Assembly: GCA_900315835.1 (NCBI GenBank)
Contig: ONAR01000015.1
Location: forward strand, 1-53,684
Length of the DNA stretch: 53,684 nt
Direction of reading: 5' to 3'
Source of the DNA: an uncultured Prevotella sp.
GTDB taxonomy: Bacteria; Bacteroidota; Bacteroidia; Bacteroidales; Bacteroidaceae
In this document: in pieces, positions 11,022 to 18,902 of the stretch
How positions within the stretch are numbered: the stretch's first letter is position 1
Layout: the number at the start of each line of letters is the position of its first letter
Translations under genes and position numbers: made by a program
The notes under the pieces: generated by a model
Told to the model about the DNA's origin: nothing
The model's database searches: none
Seen by the model: the letters and a program-made list of their open reading frames with translations, nothing else

Positions 11022-11840
11022 ATGAAGAAGATGATGTTTGCAGTGGCTTTAGTAGCCGCTTTCACATTCGCAAGTTGTGGCAGCAAGAGCCAGTCGGCTA
11101 AGCCTGCTGCCGATTCTACCGCCGTATCCGACAGCGCTGCCGCCGGTGCCTCTGCTCAGGTGTCGCCCGAAACCAGCAAGATGTTGGGGACCCTCACCGC
11201 ACAAGTCAGTCAGGCTATTGGGGCTAAGAATCCGAAGGCCCTCACGACGGCCCTCGCTGACATGGCTGCTACCTACAAGACGCTGGTCAATGCCGGTAAG
11301 CTTGATGAGGCTAAGGCTTATGGCGAGCATGTGAAGGTTTTCGTCAATAAGAAAGCTGCGTCGCTGAAGAGTGTCGCCGCCACTGCTGGCAACACGACCA
11401 TCAACGACCTGGTGACGAGCATCATGAACCTGCCGACGACCGCCGAGACGACGGCTGATGAGGCCAAGGCTGCTGTGACGTCGGATGTGGTCAACCTCGC
11501 CTCGCCTTATATCCAGAAGGGTGCCGAGGCTGCCGCTACTGCTGAGACGGCCGCTGATGTGCTGAAGAATGCACCTGAGGCTGCCGCTACCGCTGCCAAG
11601 ACGGCTGCCAGCAATGCTGCTGCCACTGCCGAGAACACGGCCAAGACGGCTGTGAACAATGCCGCTACTGCCGCTAAGTCGGCTGCTGAGGCTAAGGTCA
11701 ACGAGGGTAAGGCTGCTGTCAACAAGGCTGCTACCGATGCGCAGTCGAAGGCTGCGAAGAAGGTGACTGACGCGCAGAAGAAGGCCAACGATGCTGTCAA
11801 CAGTGCAGCAAACAAGGCGCTGAAAGGTATCGGACTTTGA
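11022..11840 (+). CDS. Alanine-rich helical lipoprotein of unknown function
   Basis: The 272-residue product has a lipoprotein signal (MKKMMFAVALVAAFTFASC, lipidated Cys19). The rest is almost entirely Ala, Lys, Thr, Asn and Glu. From about residue 165 it becomes a run of imperfect amphipathic units rich in TAAKTAA, TAENTAKTAVNNA and KAAVNKAATDA, with no Pro or aromatic residues in the last 80. This resembles the low-complexity helical repeats of LEA-like or membrane-surface-binding proteins, but I cannot name a family. It has its own promoter and is monocistronic. It should be exported to the periplasm or outer membrane; the function is unknown. Confidence 0.85.
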   Translation: MKKMMFAVALVAAFTFASCGSKSQSAKPAADSTAVSDSAAAGASAQVSPETSKMLGTLTAQVSQAIGAKNPKALTTALADMAATYKTLVNAGKLDEAKAYGEHVKVFVNKKAASLKSVAATAGNTTINDLVTSIMNLPTTAETTADEAKAAVTSDVVNLASPYIQKGAEAAATAETAADVLKNAPEAAATAAKTAASNAAATAENTAKTAVNNAATAAKSAAEAKVNEGKAAVNKAATDAQSKAAKKVTDAQKKANDAVNSAANKALKGIGL

Positions 11841-11848
11841 TGAGTGAT

Positions 11849-11952
11849 GCAGGAATGGCGACGCTCAGTGTAGGAGTGTAGGCATTCCTGCCTGCTTACT
11901 CTGCGGAGTGAATAGTTTTATAGTACGTCGCCAGGAATGGCGCCGCTCCTAC
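11849..11952. repeat. Dispersed repeat with inverted GCAGGAATG / CATTCCTGC arms
   Basis: GCAGGAATG (11849-11857) and CATTCCTGC (11883-11891) form an inverted pair. The part at 11911-11952, read on the minus strand as GTAGGAGCGGCGCCATTCCT and onward to ATAAAACTATT, closely matches 53473-53523 at the other end of the window. The first pair may also act as terminator for the lipoprotein gene, but no T-run follows it. Confidence 0.6.
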
Positions 11953-11993
11953 AAAAAAACTGCGTTTTTCTTTTCCATTCCATTCGTTTGCAT

Positions 11994-12001
11994 TATCTTT
12001 G
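11994..12001 (+). promoter_or_regulatory. Promoter -7 box of the DUF3467 gene
   Basis: TATCTTTG, with TTTT 19 bases upstream (11971-11974) as a weak -33 element. The box is 52 bases before the ATG and is followed by GCAGG, as at other promoters in this window. Confidence 0.55.
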
Positions 12002-12053
12002 CAGGTGATAGCAGGTGATAAAACCTTTGTATAAACCAAACAACTATTGAATT

Positions 12054-12371
12054 ATGGAAGATAACAACAAGAAAGAGCAGGGCATGCAGATTCAGATCAG
12101 CCCTGAAGTAGCCAAGGGCGGCTATGCCAACCTGGCCATGATCAACCACTCGTACAGCGAGTTCGTCATCGACTTCGCCCATGTGTTGCCGGTGACACCT
12201 CCGCAGGTGTTCAGTCGCGTCATCCTGGCCCCCGACCAGGCCAAGCGTCTGCTGATGGCTCTCAACGAGAACATCGGCCGCTATGAGCGTGATTTCGGCG
12301 AAATCAAGTTGCAGAATCCCAAACCCCAGGGCGGCCTCACTGCAACTCCGTTCGGCACCGGCAACGCGTAA
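12054..12371 (+). CDS. DUF3467 family protein
   Basis: This 105-residue soluble protein matches the DUF3467 family (PF11950): QIQISPEVAKGGYANLAMINHS, then EFVIDFAHVLPVTPPQVFSRVILAPDQAKRLL (split by me only for length) and a helical end ERDFGEIKL. Family members are small proteins found near rpoC or rpsL in Bacteroidetes and in other phyla; their biochemical role is not established. It has its own promoter-like box. No signal or membrane segment is present. Identification of the family is confident and function is unknown. Confidence 0.9.
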   Translation: MEDNNKKEQGMQIQISPEVAKGGYANLAMINHSYSEFVIDFAHVLPVTPPQVFSRVILAPDQAKRLLMALNENIGRYERDFGEIKLQNPKPQGGLTATPFGTGNA

Positions 12372-12722
12372 ACTACGGAAGAAATATTGGAAGTCCGGAA
12401 GGAAAGAATTCAAGAATAATGGAAGTCCGGAAGTCCAGGAGTCCAGAAGTCCAGTCATATGCAAAAATATCTGTCAAGCAGGTATGAATATTGTAATGAC
12501 AGGACTTCTGTACTTCCGGACTTCCGGACTTCCGGACTTCTGTACTGCTTCACTTCATCTCAGCCGGTTACAGTGTAGTGGCCGACCTTGTGTCGGCCAC
12601 CGTCCGTAGGTATTGATGAGACTGCCATACCAATATTGACGGGACTGCCATACCAATGGCTGGTGGCCGACACGAGGTCGGCCACTACACTGTCAACCGC
12701 AGTCTTCGCGGTTGCTGCTGTG
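12372..12722. repeat. Gene-free gap filled with repeats
   Basis: No gene is supported here. 12418-12465 holds GGAAGTCC-type repeats and 12493-12541 the inverse GGACTTC repeats with the head TTGTAATGACAGGACTTC, so the two blocks face each other. 12571-12604 and 12661-12692 are inverted copies of a unit containing the hairpin GTGGCCGAC...GTCGGCCAC. Between them GACTGCCATACCAAT occurs twice (12620-12634 and 12643-12657). Short open frames through this stretch arise from the repeats. Confidence 0.8.
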
Positions 12723-13022
12723 TCAGCATCCCTTTCCGTCGAGGCTGCACGATGGACCGTCGGTGGGGGAGTATTCCTTCAGGCCCACATCCTCCGGCTT
12801 CAGCGTCACCGTACCGTCTTCGAGCACGAAGGCGGGTATGCCGATGTCGCCAATCTCCTTGGAGTGGTCGAAAGCCGCATTTTTGTCGCGCAGCCGCATG
12901 AAAGCGCCCATGTAGCGCACGTTCTCACCAATGTTGATTACCTTGAACCGTTTGTCGCCCTTCACCTGCTCGTCGACGTAAGCACAGTAGGGACACGACG
13001 GCATGCCATAAATCTTAATCAT
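12723..13022 (-). CDS. Glutaredoxin-like thiol-disulfide protein
   Basis: The 99-residue protein opens MIKIYGMPSCPYC, giving the CPYC redox motif at residues 10-13, and has the cis-proline region DIGIPAFVLEDG expected of a thioredoxin fold. It fits the glutaredoxin-related family (COG4545 type) found as single small cytosolic proteins in anaerobes. A second cysteine pair lies at the end (CSLDGKGC). The substrate is unknown. It is divergent from rpsL, with its own promoter, and its 3' end abuts the repeat-filled gap. Confidence 0.85.
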   Translation of the reverse strand: MIKIYGMPSCPYCAYVDEQVKGDKRFKVINIGENVRYMGAFMRLRDKNAAFDHSKEIGDIGIPAFVLEDGTVTLKPEDVGLKEYSPTDGPSCSLDGKGC

Positions 13023-13057
13023 AGTCTTTGTTATTAATAATAGTTGTGTTGCGGCCG

Positions 13058-13065
13058 CAAATATA
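13058..13065 (-). promoter_or_regulatory. Promoter -7 box of the glutaredoxin-like gene
   Basis: On the minus strand TATATTTG matches TAnnTTTG and lies 35 bases before the ATG. It overlaps the 12-base perfect palindrome TTGCGGCCGCAA (13049-13060), which would sit at the transcription start and could be an operator, or chance. Confidence 0.5.
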
Positions 13066-13228
13066 CGCAGTTTTTTTCAGACCGCCGTGGCTGTCACCAG
13101 TTTTTTTTGCTTCGGGCATCATACTTCCGTCTTCCAAATTATGCGTAACAACTGTTAAATAAGCGTAAAACGGCCGGTGTGACAAAAGATTGTTTTTAAT
13201 AATGGTGGTTGTTTTCGCGGAAAGTTCG

Positions 13229-13236
13229 TACCTTTG
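13229..13236 (+). promoter_or_regulatory. Promoter -7 box of the rpsL (str) operon
   Basis: TACCTTTG followed by CACC matches the Bacteroidetes -7 box and is nearly identical to the rplC-operon promoter (TACCTTTGCACCC at 17448). The leader to rpsL is about 100 bases and contains GCGCTGTCG...AGCGTGGCGC, which could fold as a small hairpin (about 13258-13282). The rest of the 13023-13344 gap holds nothing else that I can support. Confidence 0.6.
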
Positions 13237-13344
13237 CACCCCGAATTGGGTTAGTTTGCGCTGTCGTAGTAAGAGCGTGGCGCAGAGGACTTGTATTTGG
13301 CTGATAATAAAGAAAATAAAATAATAAATTAAAAACAACAAATT

Positions 13345-13725
13345 ATGCCTACTATTTCACAGTTAGTACGTAAAGGCAGAAGGGTGCTCGCCGACAAGAG
13401 CAAGTCACCGGCACTGGACGGATGTCCTCAGCGTCGTGGCGTGTGCGTGCGTGTCTACACCACCACCCCTAAGAAGCCTAATTCAGCAATGCGTAAGGTT
13501 GCCCGTGTGCGCCTGACCAATCAGAAGGAGGTCAACTCCTACATCCCCGGTGAGGGCCACAACCTGCAGGAGCACAGCATCGTGCTTGTCCGTGGCGGTC
13601 GTGTGAAGGACCTTCCCGGTGTGCGTTATCACATCGTTCGCGGTACACTTGATACCGCCGGTGTTGCCAACCGCACCCAGCGCCGTTCCAAGTATGGAGC
13701 CAAGCGCCCGAAGAGCAAGAAGTAA
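13345..13725 (+). CDS. rpsL: Ribosomal protein S12 (uS12)
   Basis: The 126-residue protein [20 protein letters not shown] is S12, the decoding-site protein of the small subunit. [14 protein letters not shown] and GHNLQEHS are present with the wild-type Lys residues at the positions where streptomycin resistance arises. It begins the str cluster 109 bases after its promoter box. It ends in a short basic tail, KSKK. Confidence 0.98.
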   Translation: MPTISQLVRKGRRVLADKSKSPALDGCPQRRGVCVRVYTTTPKKPNSAMRKVARVRLTNQKEVNSYIPGEGHNLQEHSIVLVRGGRVKDLPGVRYHIVRGTLDTAGVANRTQRRSKYGAKRPKSKK

Positions 13726-13735
13726 TTAGTGCAAA

Positions 13736-13776
13736 AAGCCGAGGGCCAAGGGTTTTCACCCTATGGCCAAGGGCTT
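13736..13776 (+). terminator. Hairpin between rpsL and rpsG
   Basis: AAGCCgaGGGCCaAGGGT (13736-13753) can pair with ACCCTATGGCCAAGGGCTT (13758-13776) around a TTTC loop, with small bulges. No T-run follows, so an mRNA-processing or stabilising hairpin, or partial attenuator, is more likely than full termination. Confidence 0.55.
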
Positions 13777-13912
13777 ATGCCACTCTCTAAGAAAATCAAC
13801 AGTATTTTTATCAATCGTTTTGCTGGAGAAGTTAAAGAAGGTTGAGTAAATATCCGGGCGCGGATGTTGAAGAACAATATTGACAGCCCCAAGCAAATAT
13901 TATTTTAAAATA

Positions 13913-14389
13913 ATGAGAAAAGCAAAACCACGTAAGCACGTGATCCTGCCGGATCCCGTCTTCAATGACCAGATGGTCTCAAAGTTCGTCAACCACTTGA
14001 TGTATGACGGCAAGAAGAACACTTCGTTCACTATTTTCTACAATGCGCTTGACATCGTGAAGGACAAGATGTCGAAAGAAGAGAAGGCTCCCCTTGAGAT
14101 TTGGAAGCAGGCTCTCGACAACATCACTCCGCAGGTGGAGGTGAAGAGCCGTCGTATTGGCGGTGCTACCTTCCAGGTACCTACCGAGATTCGCCCCGAG
14201 CGTAAAATGAGCGTTGCTATGAAGAATATGATTACCTTCGCCCGCAAGCGTGGCGGTCACACCATGGCTGAAAAGCTGGCTGCTGAAATCATGGACGCCT
14301 ACAACAACCAGGGTGGTGCCTTCAAGCGTAAGGAGGACATGCACCGTATGGCTGAGGCTAACCGTGCTTTCGCTCACTTTAGGTTCTAA
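13913..14389 (+). CDS. rpsG: Ribosomal protein S7 (uS7)
   Basis: The 158-residue product [19 protein letters not shown] is S7, a primary 16S rRNA head-assembly protein at the exit site. Conserved segments include [19 protein letters not shown] and the C-terminal [11 protein letters not shown] chose the ATG at 13913 rather than the in-frame TTG at 13880, because family members start at this Met and have this length. It is 187 bases from rpsL and 27 from fusA. Confidence 0.97.
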   Translation: MRKAKPRKHVILPDPVFNDQMVSKFVNHLMYDGKKNTSFTIFYNALDIVKDKMSKEEKAPLEIWKQALDNITPQVEVKSRRIGGATFQVPTEIRPERKMSVAMKNMITFARKRGGHTMAEKLAAEIMDAYNNQGGAFKRKEDMHRMAEANRAFAHFRF

Positions 14390-14416
14390 TCATCGTATTA
14401 AAGGATAATAACTACA

Positions 14417-16522
14417 ATGGCTAATCGCGATTTACATTTGACCCGTAACATCGGCATCATGGCCCACATCGATGCTGGTAAGACAACGACATCGGAGCGT
14501 ATCCTGTTCTACACAGGTAAGACCCACAAAATCGGTGAGGTGCACGATGGCGCTGCCACCATGGACTGGATGGTGCAGGAGCAGGAGCGTGGTATCACCA
14601 TCACCTCTGCTGCTACTACTTGTAACTGGAACTGGAACGGGAAGACCTACAAGATCAACCTCATTGACACTCCGGGACACGTTGACTTCACCGCTGAGGT
14701 AGAGCGCTCACTGCGTGTGCTCGACGGTGCCATCGCTACTTACTCTGCTGCTGACGGCGTGCAGCCTCAGTCGGAGACCGTGTGGCGTCAGGCTGACAAA
14801 TACAACGTGCCGCGTATCGGTTATGTGAACAAGATGGACCGCTCGGGTGCCGACTTCTTCGAGACTGTACAGCAGATGAAGGACATCTTAGGTGCCAATC
14901 CTATCGTTATCCAGATTCCTATCGGCGCTGAGGAGAACTTCAAGGGCGTCGTTGACCTCATCAAGATGAAGGCTATCCTGTGGCACGATGAGACCATGGG
15001 TGCTGAGTATGAGGTGGACGAGATTCCCGCTGACCTCAAGGACGAGGCCGACGAGTGGCGCGACAAGCTCCTTGAGGGTGCAGCCAACTATGACGACAAC
15101 CTCATGGAGAAATATCTCGAGGATCCTTCGACCATCACGGAGGACGAGATCATCGCTGCTATCCGCAAGGGCTGTGTAGCCATGGAGTGCTGCCCGATGC
15201 TGCTCGGTTCTTCTTATAAGAACAAGGGTGTGCAGCCGCTGCTCGACTACACCTGCGCCTTCCTGCCCTCTCCTGAGGACACTCAGGCCATCAAGGGTAC
15301 CAACCCCGAGACCGGTGAAGAGGAAGACCGCAAGCCCCTCGAGAGCGAGCCTACAGCCGCTCTGGCATTCAAGATTGCTACCGACCCCTTCATGGGCCGT
15401 CTGGTTTATTTCCGTGTCTATAGCGGTAAGGTGCAGGCCGGTTCATACGTTTACAACCCCCGTTCGGGCAAGAAGGAGCGCATCAGCCGTCTGTTCCAGA
15501 TGAACTCTCACCAGGAGATTCCTATGGAGAGCATCGACGCCGGTGATATCGGCGCAGGTGTTGGCTTTAAGGATATCCGCACGGGTGATACGCTCTGTGA
15601 CGAGGACCACCCCATCGTGCTGGAGTCGATGACCTTCCCCGATCCTGTGATCTCTATCGCCGTTGAGCCGAAGAGCCAGGCCGACGTGGCTAAGCTCGAC
15701 AACGGACTGGCCAAGCTGGCCGAGGAGGACCCGACCTTCACCGTACATACTGATGAGCAGAGTGGCCAGACCATCATCTCGGGTATGGGTGAGCTCCACC
15801 TCGACATCATTATCGACCGTCTGAAGCGTGAGTTCAAGGTCGAGTGTAACGAGGGTAAGCCTCAGGTTAACTATAAGGAAGCCATCACCAAGACTGTTGA
15901 GAACTGGCGTGAGGTCTATAAGAAGCAGACCGGCGGCCGCGGTAAGTTCGCTGACATCATCGTCACTGTCGGTCCTAAGGACGAGGACTACACCGAGGAC
16001 GACTTGCAGTTCGTCAACGAGGTCAGCGGCGGTCACATTCCTAAGGAGTTCATTCCTTCTGTACAGAAGGGCTTCAAGGACTCTATGAAGAATGGTGTGT
16101 TAGGCGGCTTCCCGATGAACGGCCTCAAGGTCGTGCTGACCGACGGTAGCTTCCACCCCGTTGACTCTGACCAGATTTCGTTCGAACTCGCTGCCCACGC
16201 AGCCTTCAAGAACGTCTGCCAGAAGGCAGGTCCTGTGCTCATGGAGCCTATCATGAAGGTTGAGGTGGTGACGCCCGAGGAGAACATGGGTGACGTCATC
16301 GGCGACTTGAACAAGCGCCGTGGTATGGTTCAGGGTATGGAAGAGGCGCGCAGCGGTGCGCGCATCGTCAAGGCTATGGTTCCGCTGTCAGAGATGTTCG
16401 GTTATGTGACCGCTCTGCGTACCATCACTTCCGGCCGTGCAACCAGCTCCATGGAGTACGACCACCACGCTCCGCTGTCAGCATCGCTGCAGGAGCAGGT
16501 ACTTGCCGAGCTCAAGAAGTAA
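14417..16522 (+). CDS. fusA: Translation elongation factor G
   Basis: The 701-residue GTPase drives ribosomal translocation. G1 ([10 protein letters not shown], about residues 16-25), switch I ([10 protein letters not shown]), G3 (DTPGHVDF, near 85) and G4 (NKMD, near 138) are intact, followed by domains II-V, including the GMGELHLDI block. It lies in the str cluster, so it is the housekeeping copy; a second EF-G elsewhere is common in this phylum but is not in the window. Confidence 0.98.
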   Translation: MANRDLHLTRNIGIMAHIDAGKTTTSERILFYTGKTHKIGEVHDGAATMDWMVQEQERGITITSAATTCNWNWNGKTYKINLIDTPGHVDFTAEVERSLRVLDGAIATYSAADGVQPQSETVWRQADKYNVPRIGYVNKMDRSGADFFETVQQMKDILGANPIVIQIPIGAEENFKGVVDLIKMKAILWHDETMGAEYEVDEIPADLKDEADEWRDKLLEGAANYDDNLMEKYLEDPSTITEDEIIAAIRKGCVAMECCPMLLGSSYKNKGVQPLLDYTCAFLPSPEDTQAIKGTNPETGEEEDRKPLESEPTAALAFKIATDPFMGRLVYFRVYSGKVQAGSYVYNPRSGKKERISRLFQMNSHQEIPMESIDAGDIGAGVGFKDIRTGDTLCDEDHPIVLESMTFPDPVISIAVEPKSQADVAKLDNGLAKLAEEDPTFTVHTDEQSGQTIISGMGELHLDIIIDRLKREFKVECNEGKPQVNYKEAITKTVENWREVYKKQTGGRGKFADIIVTVGPKDEDYTEDDLQFVNEVSGGHIPKEFIPSVQKGFKDSMKNGVLGGFPMNGLKVVLTDGSFHPVDSDQISFELAAHAAFKNVCQKAGPVLMEPIMKVEVVTPEENMGDVIGDLNKRRGMVQGMEEARSGARIVKAMVPLSEMFGYVTALRTITSGRATSSMEYDHHAPLSASLQEQVLAELKK

Positions 16523-16537
16523 ACACACACAAGTCCT

Positions 16538-16569
16538 CCTCCGCTAAGCGTATGACTCTTTAGCGGAGG
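16538..16569 (+). terminator. Hairpin between fusA and rpsJ
   Basis: CCTCCGCTAA (16538-16547) pairs perfectly with TTAGCGGAGG (16560-16569) around a 12-base loop. No T-run follows, so it is more likely an attenuating or stabilising stem than a full terminator. No promoter-like box is seen before rpsJ. Confidence 0.65.
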
Positions 16570-16605
16570 GGACAATCAATAATCATTCAATAACATTAGA
16601 CAACA

Positions 16606-16911
16606 ATGAGTCAAAAGATTCGTATCAAGCTGAAGAGCTACGACCATCAGCTCGTTGACAAGTCTGCCGAGCAGATTGTCAAGGCTGTCAAGGCCACCGA
16701 TGCCATTGTGAGCGGTCCTATTCCATTGCCGACCCACAAGCACATCTACACTGTGAACCGTTCAACATTCGTCAACAAGAAGAGCCGCGAGCAGTTCCAG
16801 CTGAGTGACTACAAGCGTCTCATCGACATCTACTCTGCTACGAGCAAGACCGTGGATGCACTGATGAAGCTCGAGTTGCCCTCAGGTGTTGAGGTTGAGA
16901 TCAAGGTCTAA
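16606..16911 (+). CDS. rpsJ: Ribosomal protein S10 (uS10)
   Basis: [20 protein letters not shown] begins a 101-residue protein with [17 protein letters not shown] and the end [11 protein letters not shown], diagnostic of S10 of the 30S head, also known as NusE in transcription antitermination. It is the last gene of the str part, 83 bases after fusA. The following S10-operon genes start only after a 728-base gap. Confidence 0.98.
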   Translation: MSQKIRIKLKSYDHQLVDKSAEQIVKAVKATDAIVSGPIPLPTHKHIYTVNRSTFVNKKSREQFQLSDYKRLIDIYSATSKTVDALMKLELPSGVEVEIKV

Positions 16912-16952
16912 TCACAGCCTTCCCTCCGAGGGGAGACATGTTATACTACAAG

Positions 16953-16980
16953 CAGGCAGATGAGGTTTCTCGTCTGCCTG
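16953..16980 (+). terminator. Strong hairpin after rpsJ
   Basis: CAGGCAGATGAG (16953-16964) pairs with CTCGTCTGCCTG (16969-16980), 12 pairs with one G-U and a GTTT loop. The T-run is weak (TTGTCGTAT). With the new promoter at 17448, this probably ends or strongly reduces str transcription. Confidence 0.7.
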
Positions 16981-17017
16981 TTGTCGTATAGTTCCCCCTA
17001 TATTTAATGCATTTTCT

Positions 17018-17157
17018 ATTACCGCAATTACCGCAGTGTGTTAACGTATTGAATGCGAGGGGTTTATCCGCGGTAATGTTTGAGCAATATTTCCTCGCTT
17101 AAACGGCTTGTAGATAGACGGTTAGAGTACTGCGGTAATAGCGGTAATGTTTTTTTT
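17018..17157. repeat. CGGTAAT inverted-repeat element in the rpsJ-rplC gap
   Basis: ATTACCGCAATTACCGCAGT (17018-17037) and ACTGCGGTAATAGCGGTAAT (17129-17148) are inverted copies with one mismatch, followed by eight T (17150-17157). A third unit, GCGGTAATGTTT, lies between them at 17070-17081. No protein is encoded. It could be a small non-autonomous element or a large terminator-like stem. Confidence 0.7.
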
Positions 17158-17228
17158 GTCTTATTTTCTTTAGTGTAGCACGACGCTACTACTACTGACG
17201 CTTCTACAATTGTTGCTGCTATTGATGC

Positions 17229-17340
17229 GCTTATTGTAATGACTGGACTTCTGGACTTCTGTCTTCAGGACTTCTGTCTTCAGGACTTCTGTCTTCAGGA
17301 CTTCTGTCTTCAGGACTTCTGTCTTCAGGACTTCCTCTTC
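17229..17340. repeat. GGACTTC repeat array with five perfect 15-bp units
   Basis: The head TTGTAATGACTGGACTTC (from 17234) leads into GGACTTCTGTCTTCA, repeated five times without a change at 17253-17327, then GGACTTCCTCTTC. The same head starts arrays near 12493, 45733 and 45834. Apart from this, the stretch 17158-17420 holds nothing that I recognise. Confidence 0.85.
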
Positions 17341-17424
17341 TTTCTTCCCCCTCTTCTTGACTTCCCCCCAACAAGATACTATTGTTAAATATCCATAAAT
17401 TATCGTCTTCTCCTTCCCGATGCC

Positions 17425-17455
17425 TTGCGAGAGTTATAATAAAGTAGTACCTTTG
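17425..17455 (+). promoter_or_regulatory. Promoter of the S10/spc gene cluster
   Basis: TTG (17425-17427), a 20-base spacer and TACCTTTG (17448-17455) form a good Bacteroidetes promoter, followed by CACCC as at rpsL. It gives rplC and the genes behind it a start separate from rpsL-rpsJ and a leader of about 180 bases. Confidence 0.7.
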
Positions 17456-17468
17456 CACCCGCAAAAAA

Positions 17469-17594
17469 GGTATTGCGCTGGCTTGCTATGCTAACAATAC
17501 GCTGAAAAATAGCGACTTGGCCTTCAATTGCGAAGAAGAAAGAGCTACTTTTTAAGTGTGTTTGTGTGCACGGGTTGGTGCAGCACTTAAAAAG
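17469..17594 (+). promoter_or_regulatory. Structured 5' leader of the rplC operon, candidate ribosomal-protein binding site
   Basis: Three stems can form: GTATTG/CAATAC (17470-17475 with 17495-17500), CGCT/AGCG (17500-17503 with 17511-17514, competing at one base) and an 11-bp perfect stem CTTTTTAAGTG/CACTTAAAAAG (17548-17558 with 17584-17594). Inside the last loop TGCAC and GTGCA (about 17567-17582) can pair again. In other bacteria L4 represses this operon through its leader; whether this leader works so is inference. Confidence 0.55.
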
Positions 17595-17639
17595 AGAACA
17601 AATAAATAACATTTTCAATAATTAAAAATTAAGACTGAA

Positions 17640-18254
17640 ATGCCAGGATTGATTGGAAGAAAAGTCGGAATGACATCCGTATTCAGTGCCGACGGCAAAA
17701 ACGTGCCGTGCACTGTTATCGAAGCTGGTCCCTGTGTTGTTACTCAAGTCAAGACTGTCGAGAAGGATGGCTACAAGGCCGTTCAGCTGGGCTTTGGCGA
17801 GGCTAAGGAGAAGAGAACCAACAAGCCTATGATGGGTATCTTCAAGAAGGCCGGTGCAACACCGAAGAAGCACTTGGCCGAGTTCAAGTTTGACGAGGAT
17901 TATAACCTCGGCGATACCCTCACAGTTGATCTGTTCAAGGACGCCGAGTTCGTTGACGTGATCGGCACTTCTAAGGGTAAAGGCTTCCAGGGAGTTGTTA
18001 AGCGTCACGGTTTCGGTGGCGTAGGTCAGGCTACTCACGGTCAGGATGACCGTCTGCGTAAGCCGGGTTCAATCGGTGCCTGCTCTTACCCTGCTAAAGT
18101 GTTCAAGGGTATGCGCATGGGCGGCCAAATGGGTGGCGACAGAGTGACCACTCAGAACCTTCGTGTGTTAAAGGTTATTCCGGAGCAGAACCTGCTCATT
18201 GTGAAGGGTTCGTTCGCCGGATGCAATGGTTCAACTGTTTTAATTGAGAAGTAA
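17640..18254 (+). CDS. rplC: Ribosomal protein L3 (uL3)
   Basis: [20 protein letters not shown] and the loop [16 protein letters not shown], with [20 protein letters not shown], mark the 204-residue L3, an early 50S assembly protein near the peptidyl-transferase centre. It is the first gene of the S10-type cluster after the promoter at 17448. Its stop TAA shares one base with the rplD ATG, suggesting translational coupling. Confidence 0.98.
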   Translation: MPGLIGRKVGMTSVFSADGKNVPCTVIEAGPCVVTQVKTVEKDGYKAVQLGFGEAKEKRTNKPMMGIFKKAGATPKKHLAEFKFDEDYNLGDTLTVDLFKDAEFVDVIGTSKGKGFQGVVKRHGFGGVGQATHGQDDRLRKPGSIGACSYPAKVFKGMRMGGQMGGDRVTTQNLRVLKVIPEQNLLIVKGSFAGCNGSTVLIEK

Positions 18255-18883
18255 TGGAAGTTAGTGTTTTAAATATCAACGGCCAGGAGACCGGAAGAAA
18301 GGTCACACTGAATGATGCCATCTTTGGTATTGAGCCCAACGACCACGTCATCTACCTTGATGTAAAGCAGTATCTGGCCAACCAGCGTCAGGGTACCGCT
18401 AAGTCGAAGGAAAGAAGCGAGCACAACGGTTCTACCCGCAAGCTCGGTCGCCAGAAGGGCGGCGGCGGTGCACGTCGCGGTGATATCAACTCACCTGTCC
18501 TCGTTGGCGGTGGCCGCGTGTTCGGTCCTAAGCCTCGCGACTACGGCTTCAAGCTCAACAAGAAAGTAAAGATTCTTGCCCGTAAGTCAGCCCTCTCTTA
18601 TAAGGCCAAGGACAATGAGATTATTGTTGTCGAAGACTTCAAGATGGAGGCTCCTAAGACCAAAGATTTCATAAATATCACTAAAAATCTTAAAGTCGAA
18701 GGTAAGAAGACCCTCGTTGTTTTGCCGGAAGTGGATAAAAACGTATATTTGTCCGCTCGCAACCTGCAGACGGCTCAGATCATGAGCGCAAGCGATATCA
18801 ATACGTATAAAATTTTGAACGCTGACGTGCTCGTCGTGGCTGAAAGCTCATTGAAGACAATCGACAGCATCTTGAACAAATAA
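18254..18883 (+). CDS. rplD: Ribosomal protein L4 (uL4)
   Basis: The 209-residue protein contains the extended-loop segment [20 protein letters not shown] and [18 protein letters not shown], typical of L4, which lines the peptide exit tunnel. In several bacteria L4 also represses its own operon, making it the best candidate to bind the leader at 17469-17594. It overlaps the rplC stop by one base. No anomaly is seen. Confidence 0.97.
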   Translation: MEVSVLNINGQETGRKVTLNDAIFGIEPNDHVIYLDVKQYLANQRQGTAKSKERSEHNGSTRKLGRQKGGGGARRGDINSPVLVGGGRVFGPKPRDYGFKLNKKVKILARKSALSYKAKDNEIIVVEDFKMEAPKTKDFINITKNLKVEGKKTLVVLPEVDKNVYLSARNLQTAQIMSASDINTYKILNADVLVVAESSLKTIDSILNK

Positions 18884-18902
18884 TTTGGAGGAGACACGAA
18901 CT

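Noticed and set aside
12588-13037. Plus-strand open frame of 149 residues over the glutaredoxin-like gene
   Set aside because: It is the antisense shadow of a clear minus-strand gene and starts within repeats.
13880-13912. TTG start for rpsG giving 11 extra residues
   Set aside because: S7 homologs start at the ATG at 13913; the extra residues have no counterpart.
17231-17464. Minus-strand frame with SPEDR repeats
   Set aside because: It is the 15-bp repeat array read backwards and covers the rplC promoter.
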